A DNA stretch of 44,580 nt from Bacteroidales bacterium (GTDB lineage: Bacteria > Bacteroidota > Bacteroidia > Bacteroidales > ML635J-15): positions 1 through 44,580 of the forward strand of contig JAFZLK010000074.1 of assembly GCA_017551515.1 (NCBI GenBank), given 5' to 3'. A program made the position numbers and the translations under genes. The notes beneath the pieces are model-generated. The model had not been told where the DNA came from, made no database searches, and worked only from the letters and a program-made list of their open reading frames with translations. This document shows positions 34,304 to 41,533 of this stretch, piece by piece. Numbering within the stretch: position 1 is the first letter of the stretch; the number at the start of each line of letters is the position of its first letter.

Positions 34304-34324
34304 TCTTTGCTTTTAAAGATGGGT
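34304..34324 (+). pseudogene. Fossil hsdS 3' end, copy 3
   Basis: Reads SLLLKMG, one codon shorter than SLLLAKMG, and runs in frame into the RAYT coding sequence (ATG 34319). It begins 9 nt past the membrane-protein gene stop. Confidence 0.65.
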
Positions 34325-34918
34325 GAATATATGGAATTGTACAAGAATAAATATCGTGGATTGTCACACCGTTTGCGCGGATGGGATTATGCAGGAAACG
34401 GGTATTATTTCATAACCATTGTCACACACGAACGGAAAAATTATTTCGGTCAAATCGAGAATGGCGAAATGATATACAACGAAATGGGGAAAATCGTACA
34501 TGATGAATTTTTCAAATCGTTCGAAATTCGCGAAGAATTGTTTTTGGGAGAATTCGTATTGATGCCCAACCATTTGCACGCAATAATAATATTGAACAAA
34601 CCGAAATGCACGGCCTACGATGTAGGATTGAACGGCCGTTCAACCCTACGCGACCGTGCAAACCAACCACAAAAATTCGAACGAAAACCGAAATCCATTT
34701 CGTCATTCGTTGCCTGTTTCAAATCATCAACAATTCGTCGCATCGACGATTATATTGATGCGAACAATTTGAATATCAACAAATTCAACAAAGACAATAA
34801 ATTGTGGCAACCCAATTACCACGACCACATTATTCGCAACGAAACAGAATACCGCGACATTTCTAAATATATCATCGAAAACCCTAAAAAATGGGAAGAA
34901 TCTGAACAAACACCATAA
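34319..34918 (+). CDS. REP-associated tyrosine transposase (RAYT, Y1_Tnp)
   Basis: 199 residues from ATG 34319; ATG 34331 (MELYKNKYRG) is an alternative start, and the first codons come from a fossil hsdS tail. HUH motif PNHLHAI has H85 and H87. The C-terminal block WQPNYHDHIIRNETEYRDIS contains the likely nucleophile Tyr, and YIIENPKKW follows, as in IS200-like RAYTs. Such single-copy enzymes are linked to dispersed palindromic (REP-type) repeats. A 54-nt palindromic insert (34607-34660) lies within the coding region in the poorly conserved linker, and similar palindromes occur across the window. It may act on them. Confidence 0.88.
   Translation: MGEYMELYKNKYRGLSHRLRGWDYAGNGYYFITIVTHERKNYFGQIENGEMIYNEMGKIVHDEFFKSFEIREELFLGEFVLMPNHLHAIIILNKPKCTAYDVGLNGRSTLRDRANQPQKFERKPKSISSFVACFKSSTIRRIDDYIDANNLNINKFNKDNKLWQPNYHDHIIRNETEYRDISKYIIENPKKWEESEQTP
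34607..34660. repeat. REP-like palindrome inside the RAYT gene
   Basis: Outer arms TGCACGG (34607-34613)/CCGTGCA (34654-34660), middle GTAGG (34622-34626)/CCTAC (34645-34649), and inner perfect TTGAACGGCCGTTCAA (34628-34643). It encodes the linker about residues 97-114 and keeps the frame open. Confidence 0.85.
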
Positions 34919-34938
34919 GCAAATACAAATATGTTGAT

Positions 34939-34946
34939 TATATTTG
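34939..34946 (+). promoter_or_regulatory. -7 element before the Fic-like C-terminal protein
   Basis: TATATTTG, perfect TAnnTTTG, 34 nt before ATG 34981. It starts a new transcription unit inside the locus. Confidence 0.6.
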
Positions 34947-34980
34947 CAAAAAATAATGTCACTATTCGCGACACAAGGCA

Positions 34981-35400
34981 ATGGCAGAAAAACAAGAATG
35001 CAAATATCATACAAGAAACCTGCGGGCAGAATGGAAGATGCCGGAAAGCGAACTTGCACAGGACAAGCAAGGGACAAGTACAGGACAAGTACCCGACAAG
35101 TCACCCGACAAGCTACCCGACAAGCTACCCGACAAGTCACCCGATAAGTTCGACACCAATAATCTGTATATCAGAAAGTTAATCACAATTATTGGCAGAG
35201 ACAAATTTTCCATAAAAGAAATGATGAGTGAAGCAGGGCTTAAGAACAGGGAAAACTTTATGGAGGTTTATCTAAACCCAGCAATCAAGGATAAATTTGT
35301 CCGCCTTCTCTACCCTAAATCTCCACGACATCCACGACAAAAATATATGCTAACAGTAAAGGGTTTGGCACTGTACAACGAACTAACAAAAGGAGAATAG
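34981..35400 (+). CDS. Stand-alone Fic-like C-terminal (winged-helix) domain protein
   Basis: 139 residues. The N-terminal 35 residues are unrecognised. A low-complexity run GTSTGQVPDKSPDKLPDK, encoded by 12-nt repeats, resembles the TGQV repeats that link domains in Fic and AAA_4 (AlbA-type) proteins. The C-terminal 80 residues (LYIRKLITIIGRDKFSIKEM, VRLLYPKSPRHPRQKYMLTV, KGLALYNEL) match the Fic-like C-terminal domain of those proteins. Either it is a detached regulatory domain or the 3' remnant of a larger Fic/AAA_4 gene; the promoter and intact start favour a functional small protein. Its last codons (KGE) and following bases are duplicated before hsdR. Confidence 0.6.
   Translation: MAEKQECKYHTRNLRAEWKMPESELAQDKQGTSTGQVPDKSPDKLPDKLPDKSPDKFDTNNLYIRKLITIIGRDKFSIKEMMSEAGLKNRENFMEVYLNPAIKDKFVRLLYPKSPRHPRQKYMLTVKGLALYNELTKGE
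35061..35148 (+). repeat. In-frame 11-12-nt tandem repeat
   Basis: About seven units of the type GACAAG(T/C)(C/T)ACCC. The first three are 11 nt or degenerate, the last four exact 12-mers encoding (S/L)PDK. The 12-nt units keep the reading frame when their number changes. Confidence 0.85.
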
Positions 35401-35421
35401 CCCATGCCACACTTCAACGAA
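35389..35421 (+). repeat. 33-nt hsdR-start repeat, upstream copy
   Basis: Covers the last codons of the preceding gene (KGE and stop) and ATGCCACACTTCAACGAA. It matches 36438-36470, which spans the rhuM end and true hsdR start, at 32 of 33 positions. The two copies bracket rhuM. Confidence 0.9.
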
Positions 35422-35460
35422 AGCCAGTTATATTACGAACAAATATACATAAACTCATGA
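35404..35460 (+). pseudogene. Fossil hsdR 5' end
   Basis: An 18-codon frame starting MPHFNESQLYYEQ, against MPHFNEHSLEMAI in the true hsdR. It stops at TGA 35458-35460, overlapping the rhuM ATG (35457-35459) in an ATGA junction. It is best explained as a broken hsdR start left when the rhuM module entered. Confidence 0.7.
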
Positions 35461-36449
35461 ACACCAACGAAATACAATTCATATTATACCAACTACCCGA
35501 AGAAGAAGGCAAGGTGCAGGTCGTTATCAAGGATGAGACGATTTGGGCTACGCAGAAGGCTTTGGCTCAGCTGTTTGATTGCTCAACGGACAATATAGGG
35601 CTACATCTGAAAAATGTTTTTGCCACAGGCGAGTTGGACAAAGATTCAGTTACCGAGAAAATCTCGGCAACTGCAGCCGATGGCAAAAACTATCTTACAA
35701 ACTTCTATTCCCTCGATGCCATCATTGCCGTTGGCTATCGTGTGTCGTCGGCAAGAGCGACCAAGTTCCGTATATGGGCCACCAAGGTTTTGAATGAGTT
35801 TATCCGAAAAGGCTTTGTGTTGGACGACAATCGGTTGAAACAAGGCGAAAGTATATTCGGAAAAGACTATTTCCGTGAATTGCTTGAACGAGTCCGCTCT
35901 ATCCGCACCAGCGAACGTCGCATCTGGCAACAGATAACCGATATATATGCAGAATGTAGCATCGACTACGACAAGAATTCTCCTACCACGCACGATTTCT
36001 ATGCCATGATCCAGAATCGCTTCCACTACGCCATCACAGGACAGACGGCTGCGGAAATCATATACACTAAGGCCGACCATCAAAAAGCCAATATGGGACT
36101 GACCACATGGAAGAATGCACCTGACGGACGGATACTGAAATCAGATGTGCTGATTGCCAAAAACTATTTGTCGGAAAACGAGATACGGAAACTGGAACGT
36201 GCAGTCACGGGATTTTTTGATTACATAGAAGACCTGATTGAGAATGAGAACACATTTGACATGTCACAATTCTCCGACAGTGTCAATGCTTTTCTCAATT
36301 TCCGAAACTATAAGATATTGGTTGGCAAAGGAAAAATCTCAAAGGCAGAGGCTGACGCAAAAGCGGAAAGCGAATACGAGATATTCAATAAAACACAACC
36401 AATTTTATCCGACTTCGACAAGGAAATCAAACGACTGAAAGGAGAATAG
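35457..36449 (+). CDS. rhuM: RhuM-family protein
   Basis: 330 residues. The N-terminal DNA-binding-like RhuM domain includes ETIWATQKALAQLFDCSTDN, IGLHLKNVFATGELDKDSVT, YSLDAIIAVGYRVSSARATK and FRIWATKVLNEFIRKGFVLD. The C-terminal part has HDFYAMIQNRFHYAITGQTA and ENEIRKLERAVTGFFDYIED. RhuM proteins were named for a pathogenicity-island gene, but occur widely inside type I R-M loci; the biochemical role is unknown. It is bracketed by 33-nt repeats of the hsdR start and ends 3 nt before hsdR. Confidence 0.9.
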   Translation: MNTNEIQFILYQLPEEEGKVQVVIKDETIWATQKALAQLFDCSTDNIGLHLKNVFATGELDKDSVTEKISATAADGKNYLTNFYSLDAIIAVGYRVSSARATKFRIWATKVLNEFIRKGFVLDDNRLKQGESIFGKDYFRELLERVRSIRTSERRIWQQITDIYAECSIDYDKNSPTTHDFYAMIQNRFHYAITGQTAAEIIYTKADHQKANMGLTTWKNAPDGRILKSDVLIAKNYLSENEIRKLERAVTGFFDYIEDLIENENTFDMSQFSDSVNAFLNFRNYKILVGKGKISKAEADAKAESEYEIFNKTQPILSDFDKEIKRLKGE

Positions 36450-36470
36450 CCAATGCCACACTTCAACGAA
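36438..36470 (+). repeat. 33-nt hsdR-start repeat, downstream copy
   Basis: Second copy of the repeat at 35389-35421, spanning the end of rhuM (KGE and stop) and the hsdR start codon region. The single difference is C/A just before the ATG. Confidence 0.9.
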
Positions 36471-39400
36471 CATAGCCTCGAAATGGCAATCATGGAACTG
36501 TTTGAACAACAGGGATATGAATGCCGCAACGGCGAAACCATACACAAGGAACTGTCGGAGGTTCTGCTACTCGACGACCTTCGCATATACCTTGCCGACA
36601 GGTATGCCACCCAAGACATAACACCGCTGGAAATCAACCGTGCCATAGCCCGCCTTACAACCGACAACGGCGCTTCGCTATACGAACAAAATGCACTGGT
36701 TCACCGCCTGATGGTCGAAGGCTTTGCAATAAAACGAGAAGATGCATCCCTACCCGACCTATTCATCGATCCCATTGATTTCGAAAATACAGAACAGAAT
36801 ATTTTCAAGATTGTCAACCAACTGGAAATCAAAGGCACAGAAAAACGCATTCCCGATGGAATTGTTTACATCAACGGTTTGCCAGTGGTGGTGCTGGAAT
36901 TCAAGAGTGCTGTGAAGGAGGACACAACCATAATGAATGCCTTCACCCAGTTAACGGTGAGATACCGCAGAGACATTCCCAACCTGTTCAGATACAATGT
37001 CTTCGTTGTCATCAGCGACGGAGTAAACAACAAATACGGCAGTTTGTTCACCGACTACGAATTCTTCTATGCTTGGCGCAAGGTGGAAAGCACCGACAAG
37101 AATACCGACGGCATCAGTTCGCTCATTACAATGATGCAGGGGCTGTTCCGCAAAGACAGGCTGTTGAGCGTCATAAAGGATTTCGTATTTTTCCCCGACA
37201 ACTACACAAAGGAGACGAAGATAGTATGCCGATATCCGCAGTTCTTTGCCGCCCACAAACTATACGACAACATTCTCGAACATTCGCACATAAATATTCA
37301 CGGCGATGGCAAGGGTGGAACCTATTTCGGTGCTACCGGATGCGGAAAAAGCCTTACAATGTTGTTTCTCACGCGCATACTCATGCGCAGCCGTCACCTT
37401 GCAAGTCCCACAATAGTGCTCATAACCGACCGCACCGACCTCGACGAGCAACTTTCGGAACTGTTTACAAACGCCAAACTTTTCATCGGCGACGAATGCG
37501 TAAAGAATGTTGAAACGCGCAAACAACTTGGAGAACTGCTCCGCGACCGAAAAAGCGGCGGCGTATTCCTTACGACAATACAGAAATTCAGCGAAGACAT
37601 CGACCTTCTCTCCGACCGAGCCAACATCATCTGCATTTCAGACGAAGCACACCGCTCGCAAACCAATATAGGACAAAATTTCCGCGTTACCGACAAAGGC
37701 GTGCAACGCAGCTACGGATTTGCAACATATCTGCACAAATCTCTCCCAAACGCAACATACGTAGGTTTCACTGGTACGCCTGTGGATGCCACAATAGAGG
37801 TATTCGGCGATGTAGTGGATGCCTACACAATGACCGAATCGGTTGCCGACGAAATAACACGACGCATAGTTTACGAAGGTCGTGCAGCAAAAGTGTTTGC
37901 CGACAACCAAAAACTGCAGGAAATAGAAGAATACTACGAACAATGTGCCGACGAGGGCGCCAACGAATACCAGATAGAGGAAAGCAAGAAGGCTGTAACC
38001 AAAATGGAGCTCATTTTGGGCGATCCCGAGCGTCTGGCAACGGTGGCAAGGGATTTTGTCGAGCACTACGAAAAGCGCATCGAAGAAGGCAGCACTGTCT
38101 GCGGCAAGGCTATGTTTGTATGCGCCAACCGCGCAATAGCATACAATCTATACAAACAGATTCTTGCCATCCGTCCCGACTGGGCAACACAAAACGAGGA
38201 AGAAGAAACAGCAGAAAGTCTCCCGATGGCAGCCGACCCGGCAGCAAAATACGGAAGCGACCGCATAAGACTGATTATGACGAGAAACAAGGACGATGAC
38301 AAAGAACTTTACGAACTGCTTGGCACCGATGACGATAGAAAAGCGGCAGCCCTTGAATTCAAAAACGAAAAATCAAATTTCAAAATCGCCATCGTGGTCG
38401 ATATGTGGATTACAGGTTTCGATGTGCCTTGTCTCGACACAATGTATATTGACAAACCCTTACAAAAACACACTCTGGTTCAGACCATTTCGAGGGTAAA
38501 TCGTGTGTACGAAGGCAAGGACAAGGGTTTGGTTGTAGATTACATTGGCATCAAGAACAAAATGAATTTTGCCCTGAAACAATATGCAGAAGGCGCAGGC
38601 ATTGGTGTAGATGTTGAAACAATCGAACAATCTGTAACTTTGGTAAAAGACGAACTGGACATTCTGCGCCGTATGTTCGACAAATTCGACAGGTCAAAAT
38701 TCTCAACTGGCACCCCACTCGAGCAACTTGAATGCCTGAAAAACGCATCGGAATTCATCCAAACCACCGACAGCAGCGAAAACCTTTTTATGGGACACGC
38801 CAAGAAACTGAAATCGGCTTACAACCTTTGCTCCAACAACGAGGAAATAACCTATCAGGACCGCGAGGACATACATTTCTTCACAGGAGTTCGCGCCATC
38901 ATATACAAACTTACCAAAGGAGACACTCCCGACATTGCACAAATGAACCGCCATGTAAGCCAAATGATAGCAGAAGCCCTGCAATCTGACGGCGTGGAGG
39001 AAATCGCCCAAGTGAACGCCAATTCCAAAAATCTGGACGTACTGAGCGAGGAATATATGTCGCGGCTGGAAAAATTGAATCTGCCCAACACCAAGGTAAA
39101 ACTTATGGAACGGCTTCTTCGCTCCGTTATCACCGACTTCAAGAAGGTGAACAAAATGAAAGGCGTTGACTTCACCAAACGGCTCAACCAATTGGTAGAT
39201 ATGTACAACGACCGTAGCGACAACGCTGTTTTTGCACAAAAAGTGCTAGAAGAAGTGGCGGCACAAATGGCAGAACTGTTGAAAGAGGTAAACAATGAGA
39301 AGAAATCGTTCAAGGAATTGGGCATAACTTACGAGGAAAAGGCATTTTATGACATTCTGAAAGAGATCGCTCACAAGTTCGGATTCGAATACCCCGAAGA

Positions 39401-39614
39401 CAAGTTGCTGAAACTATCGGCTGCCGTAAAGCAAATGGTTGACGACAAATCGAAATACACCGACTGGGCAAATCGCACCGACATAAAAGCCGAACTGCAA
39501 ATGGACTTGATTCTAATACTGGCCGCACACGACTACCCGCCCGTACCGCAGGACGATGTCTTCAAGGAAATATTCGAACAAGCCGAAAATTTCAGAAAAT
39601 ACACAAACAACTAA
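36453..39614 (+). CDS. hsdR: Type I restriction endonuclease subunit R
   Basis: 1053 residues. N-terminal nuclease domain: PD135 (IPDGIVYINGLP) and E149-x-K151 (VVLEFKSA) make the PD-(D/E)xK site. The superfamily 2 translocase has Walker A GATGCGKS (293-300), D397EAH box (ISDEAHRSQ), GFTGTP, and motif VI QTISRVNRVYEGK. The C-terminal helical region mediates assembly with HsdM. The enzyme translocates and cuts unmodified DNA. No frameshift or missing motif is seen, so restriction should be active. Confidence 0.95.
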   Translation: MPHFNEHSLEMAIMELFEQQGYECRNGETIHKELSEVLLLDDLRIYLADRYATQDITPLEINRAIARLTTDNGASLYEQNALVHRLMVEGFAIKREDASLPDLFIDPIDFENTEQNIFKIVNQLEIKGTEKRIPDGIVYINGLPVVVLEFKSAVKEDTTIMNAFTQLTVRYRRDIPNLFRYNVFVVISDGVNNKYGSLFTDYEFFYAWRKVESTDKNTDGISSLITMMQGLFRKDRLLSVIKDFVFFPDNYTKETKIVCRYPQFFAAHKLYDNILEHSHINIHGDGKGGTYFGATGCGKSLTMLFLTRILMRSRHLASPTIVLITDRTDLDEQLSELFTNAKLFIGDECVKNVETRKQLGELLRDRKSGGVFLTTIQKFSEDIDLLSDRANIICISDEAHRSQTNIGQNFRVTDKGVQRSYGFATYLHKSLPNATYVGFTGTPVDATIEVFGDVVDAYTMTESVADEITRRIVYEGRAAKVFADNQKLQEIEEYYEQCADEGANEYQIEESKKAVTKMELILGDPERLATVARDFVEHYEKRIEEGSTVCGKAMFVCANRAIAYNLYKQILAIRPDWATQNEEEETAESLPMAADPAAKYGSDRIRLIMTRNKDDDKELYELLGTDDDRKAAALEFKNEKSNFKIAIVVDMWITGFDVPCLDTMYIDKPLQKHTLVQTISRVNRVYEGKDKGLVVDYIGIKNKMNFALKQYAEGAGIGVDVETIEQSVTLVKDELDILRRMFDKFDRSKFSTGTPLEQLECLKNASEFIQTTDSSENLFMGHAKKLKSAYNLCSNNEEITYQDREDIHFFTGVRAIIYKLTKGDTPDIAQMNRHVSQMIAEALQSDGVEEIAQVNANSKNLDVLSEEYMSRLEKLNLPNTKVKLMERLLRSVITDFKKVNKMKGVDFTKRLNQLVDMYNDRSDNAVFAQKVLEEVAAQMAELLKEVNNEKKSFKELGITYEEKAFYDILKEIAHKFGFEYPEDKLLKLSAAVKQMVDDKSKYTDWANRTDIKAELQMDLILILAAHDYPPVPQDDVFKEIFEQAENFRKYTNN

Positions 39615-39628
39615 CTTTTCACAAAACA

Positions 39629-41419
39629 ATGCGCCTCCTCCTAATTACACCGCCGCTCACACAGATAAACACAGCATATCCAGCGACCGAACAACTCACC
39701 GGATACCTGCGCAAAATAGGCATTGAATGCGACCAGATGGACCTTAGCATAGAACTCATCAACAAAATACTGACACGCGAATGCGTTTCGCAGATTTTCG
39801 ACATTGCAGAAGGTGTACATGTTTCGGGAAAGAAGGCTATCAATATCAGAATCATCCTGTCGAACAAGGACTTCTACACCAAATGGGTTGAGCCTGTGAA
39901 AAAATTCATGCAGGGACACGACAGCACTTTCGCACGGCTTTTTGCAAATCCGCAGTTCTGGGCGAACCAAAAACGTCTGCCAAATCCCGAAGACATGGAA
40001 TGGGACTACGGAACATCGGGAACATTCAACCAGGCGCAATACCTCTGCACACTTTTCATCGAGGACATCGGCAATGTAATACAGCAATGCATAAGCCCGC
40101 ATTTCGAAATGGTCAGATACGCCGAAAAACTATGCCACAGCCTCAGCGACTTCACTCCGCTCAACGAGGAACTGGCAAAGGAACCTAACCTCATCGACAA
40201 ATGGATGCTCGAACTGCTTGAGCAAAAAATTTCGGAGACAAAACCGACACATCTCGGACTTTCGATTCCGTTCCCCGGAAACTTGTACGGCGGCCTGCGT
40301 TGCGCACAATACATCAAGCAGAAATACCCCGACATACACATAACCATGGGTGGCGGATATGTCAGCACAGAACTGCGCCAACTCGCAGACCCTCGCATAT
40401 TCAAATATGTTGACACCATAACCTTCGACGATGGCGAACTGCCACTCGAAAGGCTTCTCACTGGCGGGGAACTTATCCGCACCATGCGTCTCGGCAACAA
40501 CGGCCAAGTGGAACGAATCAACATCGACAGCAAGGAAAACGTTGCTTTCAGCGAAATTGGCACTCCCTGCCTTGATGGAATACACACCGAGATGTACCTT
40601 GACACGGCAGATTCCGCCAATCCTATGCAGCAACTTTGGAGTAACGGACATTGGAACAAGATGATGCTCGCCCACGGCTGCTACTGGGCAAAATGCACTT
40701 TCTGCGACACCACCCTCGACTACATCTGCCGTTACGACCACGCACCCGCCAGCATAATAGCCGACCGCATGGAAGGCATAATAAAGCAGACTGGCATTTC
40801 GGGTTTCCATTTTGTTGACGAAGCTGCTCCGCCAGCCACCTTGCGAAGTCTTTCCGAAGAAATCCTAAAGCGCAAAATGACCGTCAGCTACTGGACAAAC
40901 ATCCGTTTCGAATCGGCATACAACAACGAACTTTGCTTCCTGATGGCACAAAGCGGAGGCATTGCCGTCAGCGGAGGCATCGAAGTCGCATCGGAACGAG
41001 TGCTGAAACTCATAAACAAGGGCATAAGCGTTAAGTCGGTGCGCGAAACTCTGCGCAACTTCGCCAACAACGGAATCATGGTCCACGCTTACCTTATGTA
41101 CGGTTTTCCAAGTCAGACCGAAAAGGAACTCTACGAGAGCCTTGACACCGTGCGACAATTCTTTGAAGAAGGACTTATACAATCGGCATTCTGGCATCGC
41201 TATGCAATGACCTGCCACTCCATTTCGGGACAAAATCCACAGCAATTCGGAGCAAAGCACATCCCCCAGCCCGCAGGCACTTTCGCCAACAACGAAATCC
41301 CGTTCACCTGCAACGGTTCGCCCGACTGGAGTCGCTTCGAGCGCGGACTGAACCTCGCCACCTACAATTATATGCGCGGAGCAGGATTTGATGTACCTGT
41401 AAAGCAGTGGTTTAGATAG
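39629..41419 (+). CDS. B12-binding-type radical SAM protein with Cx4Cx2C motif
   Basis: 596 residues. The N-terminal 1-280 contains a cobalamin-binding-like Rossmann region (MRLLLITPPLTQINTAYPAT; THLGLSIPFPGNLYGGLRCA; DIHITMGGGYVSTELRQL). A radical SAM domain follows. The cluster motif reads AHGCYWAKCTFCDTTLDYIC: C351, C356 and C359, spaced Cx4Cx2C instead of Cx3Cx2C. Later blocks AYLMYGFPSQTEKELYESLD and GGIEVASERVLKLINKGI are standard for radical SAM barrels. The substrate is unknown; the family is uncharacterised. It begins 14 nt after hsdR, but an operon link is not implied; a new promoter precedes the next gene. Confidence 0.82.
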   Translation: MRLLLITPPLTQINTAYPATEQLTGYLRKIGIECDQMDLSIELINKILTRECVSQIFDIAEGVHVSGKKAINIRIILSNKDFYTKWVEPVKKFMQGHDSTFARLFANPQFWANQKRLPNPEDMEWDYGTSGTFNQAQYLCTLFIEDIGNVIQQCISPHFEMVRYAEKLCHSLSDFTPLNEELAKEPNLIDKWMLELLEQKISETKPTHLGLSIPFPGNLYGGLRCAQYIKQKYPDIHITMGGGYVSTELRQLADPRIFKYVDTITFDDGELPLERLLTGGELIRTMRLGNNGQVERINIDSKENVAFSEIGTPCLDGIHTEMYLDTADSANPMQQLWSNGHWNKMMLAHGCYWAKCTFCDTTLDYICRYDHAPASIIADRMEGIIKQTGISGFHFVDEAAPPATLRSLSEEILKRKMTVSYWTNIRFESAYNNELCFLMAQSGGIAVSGGIEVASERVLKLINKGISVKSVRETLRNFANNGIMVHAYLMYGFPSQTEKELYESLDTVRQFFEEGLIQSAFWHRYAMTCHSISGQNPQQFGAKHIPQPAGTFANNEIPFTCNGSPDWSRFERGLNLATYNYMRGAGFDVPVKQWFR

Positions 41420-41491
41420 GAATCTCGATTCTTGGCAAAGAACTGTCCATTTAAAATCGTAAATCATATTTCGTAAATCGTAAATATTACT

Positions 41492-41499
41492 TATCTTTG
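41492..41499 (+). promoter_or_regulatory. -7 element of the AbfD-like gene
   Basis: TATCTTTG is a perfect TAnnTTTG element 34 nt before ATG 41534. Confidence 0.75.
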
Positions 41500-41533
41500 C
41501 CAATCAAATTTTCAAAAATTAAAAGATAATATT

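Noticed and set aside
34307..34318. TTG 34307 as the RAYT start
   Set aside because: These codons belong to the fossil hsdS tail; an ATG is available at 34319 and another at 34331.
35061..35148. Tandem repeats as a possible CRISPR array
   Set aside because: Units are 11-12 nt, contiguous, without spacers, and lie in frame within a coding region.
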